A stretch of DNA of 64,000 bases. Source: Glandiceps talaboti. Its lineage: Eukaryota; Hemichordata; Enteropneusta; Spengelidae. The notes below the pieces were generated by a model. It saw nothing but the letters and a program-made list of their open reading frames with translations. It made no database searches and was not told the origin of the DNA. Below, piece by piece: positions 59,450 to 64,000 of the stretch (positions are counted from its first letter, which is position 1; the number at the start of each line of letters is the position of its first letter). Position numbers and translations under genes: made by a program. The stretch spans positions 5,202,322-5,266,321 of the forward strand of contig NC_135570.1 of the NCBI RefSeq assembly GCF_964340395.1, written 5' to 3'.

Positions 59450-59825
59450 TAAGGCCAAATTAAAAAAAGTTGTTTGTTCCGGTTACCTGACCCCACCTAG
59501 TTTTTCACGCCGACCCTAAACTTTTTTTTTACATATTGGAGAGAAAAAATAAGAAAACTGCGAAAATTGTATTGTGAAGTCTCGCAAGAAATAGTGGATG
59601 CGGAAACTGACATCAACTGAAAAAGACATTATAAAACTGTTCTTCCAATCTGTAATGGCTGTACATCTGATGAGAAGAAACCAATAACACAGAGACCATA
59701 TGGAAAACAACAGAAAAACATAACCAGCAGAACTAGACACTCACATAAGAAAAAAAATAAAATAAAAAATCCACCGATTCTAAAATTGAGTTATCGGAAC
59801 CACACGGTTTTTTTTTACGCCTAAT
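59450..59825 (+). mobile_element. TIR element (MITE), longer copy
   Basis: Same family as 18393-18687. Left end taaggccaaattaaaaaaag then ttgtttg(g)ttccgg; right end, read inverted, ttaggcgtaaaaaaaaaacc then gtgtggttccg. It includes an extra internal block of about 80 bp (tacatattggagag ... gtggatgcgg) absent from the other copy. No protein. Confidence 0.75.
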
Positions 59826-62445
59826 GGCTGTCCTTTTCCATTGCATCACTTATGTAAGACATCCATGTTGTATGATGCTTTAAATGACCCAAAATTGTAC
59901 ACTGTTATTGCAACATCGTCCCATACCAAACTGTCACAATTTGCTTCTAATTCTGAGACTAGTATTTTTCATAAACCAGAGACTATGGTGGCTGTCTGGT
60001 TTGACTGTCAGTCAACCCAGTATTGTGGAGAATAACTTTATTTAGCCATATGATATAGCCAAGTCTTTGACTAATCCAGACTGCAAGATTCGTGGTTGCC
60101 ACCTGTGTGACATAGCAAAGCATTGAACCTTAAAAGTGAAAGTGCTTGTACTGTTGTTCATAGCACCAGACACCCCAGAGACATGGCTCTTTGGCTTGCC
60201 AAAGTCATTTACCTGAATATTTGGGAGAAGAACGTTGTTTAGCTAGATAGCTAAGTCTCTGGGCTAAAACCAGACACAGCAAAGCGTTGAACCTCAAAGT
60301 GAAAGTGCTTGTATTGTTGGTCATAGCACAAAGTATATCTTTGTTGATAATGAATACCACCCTATGGTAAGATGACAGAAATAGAAACACAACACTTAGA
60401 ATCACAGTCTCAAATATGTACCCTCGGGTCTCCTTCTTTTCTGTCATGATCCTCAGTGATGTAACACCCTCTTACACTTTGTTTATATTTATTTCAAAAC
60501 AAGACTTAAGAGTGTGATCAATAGCGTGGCATTGATACAAAAAAATCAGCCAGCCATACAAACCAGACATGCAGCCAGAAAGAAAAAAAGGACGAAGAAA
60601 AATAGGTAAAAAATGATCAAGTAGGAGACAGAATTGACAGGGACTTCGGTTGACAAGTCAGTGAATACTCAAGTAGATGTCGATTCTTATTATTAGATAA
60701 TGCAAGGAATGTGTGGGAAAATGCCTTGAAAACAAACAAAGGCGTTGGAGGTGTAGGTGTTTTGTTGAATTGGCTCCGACAAAAACACAAAAAAGTGGAC
60801 TTCTACTAGCGTGCATTTAAACTCTTGCATATTAGTAAGTTGATGATAAGTCATCAGGTGTAACAATAGATGAAATGACATCATCACTTGGCAATTGTTG
60901 AATCTCCATAGTTTGAATAGACACTGAAGAATTCCTAATAAATTAGGAATACACCTGAGAAGGCATTTGTTACCAGGCTCATTAGTTAAGTATCCTAGAG
61001 AGAAAGCAGAAACTTGATGCTACAGTTTCATGATTCTTAATGTTGAAATTCTTCAATATCTGATCCACAACTTTCTGCATCATGTATTTCTGTCTGCGCT
61101 ACCAGTCATGCCAGACTTCAAACATTTTAAGGATCTTTTAGTGTTAGTTGCAAAATTATTGAAACTTTTAAAATGAAGTAAAAGTACAATAGATTGCATT
61201 TTAAAAGACAGATTCAAGTTGAGTCTCGTTTTTGTAGACAGCCTTGGCTGTGACTGGTTTTCGTCCTTCACACAGACAAGAATATGTTACTGTATAATTA
61301 GCATTACCGCTACATTTAGATACTAGCTGTCTACCTGTACAGGTACAGACATGTGATGTAAACAGTCTTTGGTAAATACACTGGTTGCTGTAGTTTCTTG
61401 TCAATATATTATCAGACGTTACTTCAACATAAATACATTTTGGAGATTTATATACAAATTAGGGAAACCCAGGCAAGCATGTGAGTAGCCCAGCCAGAAC
61501 ATGTGACACAATCACTCCAGGGAACTATAGTCGTAGTTAGCTGTTTTTCTAAAGACCTCGGAGTGGGTGGCCCAGTTAATATTAATGAGCAAAGTTGTAA
61601 ACAAGTTGAAAGGAAAGTGGTAGCGCTGTCGTTGAGACATGCATAGGTTGCCAACCCAACAAATGACCTCTCACCATGGCCTGCTTCTTTCCTTCTCTCT
61701 AGTATGTATCTTGTACTGCAAAACTGACCAGAGGAATGTTCAAATGACACATACTCGTGAATGCTTGTCAAATCCAAGTGTTTCTATCAAATCTAACACC
61801 ACATGTTATTTTAGCCAGTAGTGAGAATAGAGTAAGATTGATTTGGAAGTGTTTTAATAACGTCACGTTAAGTATTTTTGTAGAGCTCTGAGGCTCAGTA
61901 GAGTTTTACTGTTAAATGAGAAATGAGGTATCTTGTCCATTTGTTCTGTAAATACACTGGAAGAGAGAAGTTTTGGCATCTCTTAACGTAGACTAATAGG
62001 CCCATAGGGCTACTACACTGCTCCCTGATACTGCTTATTTTCAACATCCTTACATCATCGCAGATAAAGTTGATGAGGATGAGACTGTTTTTCTCATCAG
62101 CCTTCTGTTGCTGATCAAGTAGGAGTTGATTTTATGAAGGCATGCTAGATGGATACAAGATGTGTTTTCAGAGAAGTAGCAAATTGAACATTGTGTTTGA
62201 AGTAAGAATGGCTATAGTTAATTTGTTCATATTTCTTTGGAGTCTTTTTCAGTGGTCCACCAAGGAACACCCAAGTCCTAAGCTAAGGTCAAAGGTCATT
62301 CTCCCACTAGAATGTCACAGAACGATACATGTAGATGTACAATCAGTACATTGTTTTTATAGTTAAGGTGATGATTGTTGGACTTGCAATGGAAAGTGTC
62401 ATTGGATGGTGGTGATATGTTGACTAGGATGGTGGTGATGATGAC

Positions 62446-62498
62446 GGTGGTGGTGGTGGTGGTGGTGGTGGTGGTGGTGGTGGTGGTGGTGGTGGTGG

Positions 62499-62562
<64 letters not shown>
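62446..62562 (+). repeat. (GGT)n(GAT)n compound trinucleotide repeat
   Basis: About 18 GGT followed by about 20 GAT units. Apparent poly-Val/Met and poly-Thr/Ile open frames are repeat artefacts. Confidence 0.96.
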
Positions 62563-64000
62563 ATTTAGTATGATGAAGATGATCGATATCATGTCATGAT
62601 ATTGTCTTGTGTGGGAAGATGCCTTTAAATAGTTTCCTATTGGCATTCAACCAGGTATTGTGGTTGGAGCTATCTATATGATTCTTACAAAGTTGTTGTT
62701 TACTGCTTTAACGCAGTTGAAGATTCTGGCTAAACCATCCACTGAAGAAGCCACTTAGATTGCATGACGTAACAGGTGTTGAAGTTTACTTAAGCAATTT
62801 CCTTAGTTTCAATGAAAGTGGAATTAATGAGTTCTGAGGTATTGTACAGTGATTGTCTTAATAACCAATTACTGAAGTACTTGCAGGTGTTGCCAAATAT
62901 GTTTTGAAATATACGTGGAATCAGAACTCATTTTGGCATTGTGATTTTTCATGATGCAAGGTGCTGTTTTTGTCAAAACCGAAGCGTTATTTGTTTGCTT
63001 TCATGATTATTGGCCTCTGAGGCTCTATTTATAGCCAAGAATGCCTTGTGATAAGGAACTAGAAAAACAAGCCCATCTTAATAATGAATAGAAGCAGTCA
63101 CATGTACCCTCAGTATACTTGTCTAACACTAGGACATTAGCATGAGAAAAGAATAAGGACTTTTCAGTGTTGACCACAGCTATGTGTGGAACGTTACCAT
63201 AAACAAATGGTTCCCACACCAACCCTGGTTGATTCACTTTCCACTCAGTACATTTGGAGTGCAAAAATGAAATAGATGGAATATTTACCAGATGACTTTT
63301 CCCCAATAATTGACTGAGAAAGTACCGGAATTTGGTGTGCGTTTTGTAATTCTTTCTTTGATGGGATATTGTATAACCAATGCACAGTTAATTACGCGTC
63401 AAAAGCAGTCAATTCGAACAGTATTCAAGCGTTGTGTGTGTCAAAACATCACAAGACTGCCCCCATTTTGCAGCATCCTTCATGCAGTCATTGAGTGTCT
63501 GTAAAAGCCGTAGGTTTCTGTGTGTATGGTACAATGAGAAGTGTATGGTGGCATTAATTAATAAGTAGATATTTGTTATTGTTGCATTATGTGCCATGGG
63601 ATATTTAAGTACGCTTTGAGGTCGTACAATTGTATAATGAGTACACTGATTTCACATCATGTTGGTACATGCTAGAGGAGTGATGTTTGTCCAGGAAACT
63701 TCACTACTTCAAAAAACACTCCTTGAAGATCAACCACACCCATTCTCAGCCTCATCACTGTCTGTTGTTTATCCTCCCAAATCAAAATCAATCCTTAAAG
63801 TACCTGTCATGATTACCATCAATTAATCATTAGCGGTGAATTTAAGACTTTTGATTTAAATAGCCACATTGATTAAGATTGGGTATTTACGTTGGATTTT
63901 TAATTTATAAAACAATTTTATACGGCTTCCTACTTGAAAAATAAATAACTCAATAAATTACAAAAGATTGATAAAAATATGTAAAATGTTTGTTAATGTA

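Larger units (their letters stand above)
42303..64000 (+). other. Long intron of the DOK7-like gene, running off the right edge
   Basis: At least 21.7 kb after the gtaaag donor with no recognisable continuation of the PH domain. I looked for a phase-1 acceptor followed by a PH beta-strand pattern and saw none. No other gene is supported on either strand. It contains the 25-bp, 38-bp and 168-bp tandem repeats, TIR elements, a hairpin repeat and microsatellites listed separately. Stretches such as 43.0-44.3, 45.9-47.8, 50.0-52.0 and 60.0-62.4 kb hold nothing I can name. Confidence 0.6.

Overview
The window is animal nuclear DNA from an invertebrate. It has short exons with consensus GT..AG junctions, kilobase-sized introns, an AT-rich background, many microsatellites and minisatellites, and short non-autonomous transposons. 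A SINE-like tail (a gagcgccttgag-type block followed by an ATT run) and the gene set fit an invertebrate deuterostome (hemichordate, cephalochordate or echinoderm grade). A lophotrochozoan is not excluded. No species call is made.

All four protein genes read on the + strand. (1) 9950-15825: five coding exons, 975 aa, a very acidic and RS-rich nuclear-type protein that I cannot name, with a 'VYDRLG' motif and a C-terminal helix. (2) about 20.5-25.8 kb: a 452-aa protein with two U1/matrin-type zinc fingers, an RGG/glycine block and an acidic tail. (3) about 26.7-36.9 kb: the ZCCHC7 orthologue, the Air1/2-like CCHC-knuckle subunit of the nucleolar TRAMP-type polyadenylation complex. It has 10 coding exons, 630 aa and five canonical knuckles. 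(4) 42112 to beyond the right edge: the first two coding exons of a DOK7-like PH-domain adaptor, whose next intron fills the remaining 21.7 kb. Genes 1-3 all look like nuclear RNA-handling proteins. The DOK7-like gene is a signalling adaptor with no evident functional link.

Region by region: 1-9.9 kb is intergenic, with a 51-bp tandem repeat, SINE-like copies and a perfect 327-bp palindromic MITE with an 8-bp target duplication. 9.9-25.8 kb holds genes 1 and 2. A 25-bp minisatellite enclosed in a hairpin element lies at 25.8-26.3 kb. 26.7-35.1 kb is ZCCHC7. A 52-bp satellite lies at 35.7-36.3 kb. 37.3-43 kb keeps more CpG and contains the long (GA)n and (TG)n(CG)n tracts and three perfect CRE palindromes upstream of the DOK7-like start. 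43-64 kb is the DOK7-like intron, with tandem repeats and MITE copies but no further exon I could recognise.

The most interesting items are the palindromic MITE, the ZCCHC7 knuckle architecture (introns at the same position in two knuckles, decoy copies of a knuckle exon end inside the intron, and a duplicated intronic block), and the small in-frame exons that could switch zinc knuckles or fingers on and off by splicing. Exon models come from reading frames and splice consensus only. No transcript evidence or database search was available.
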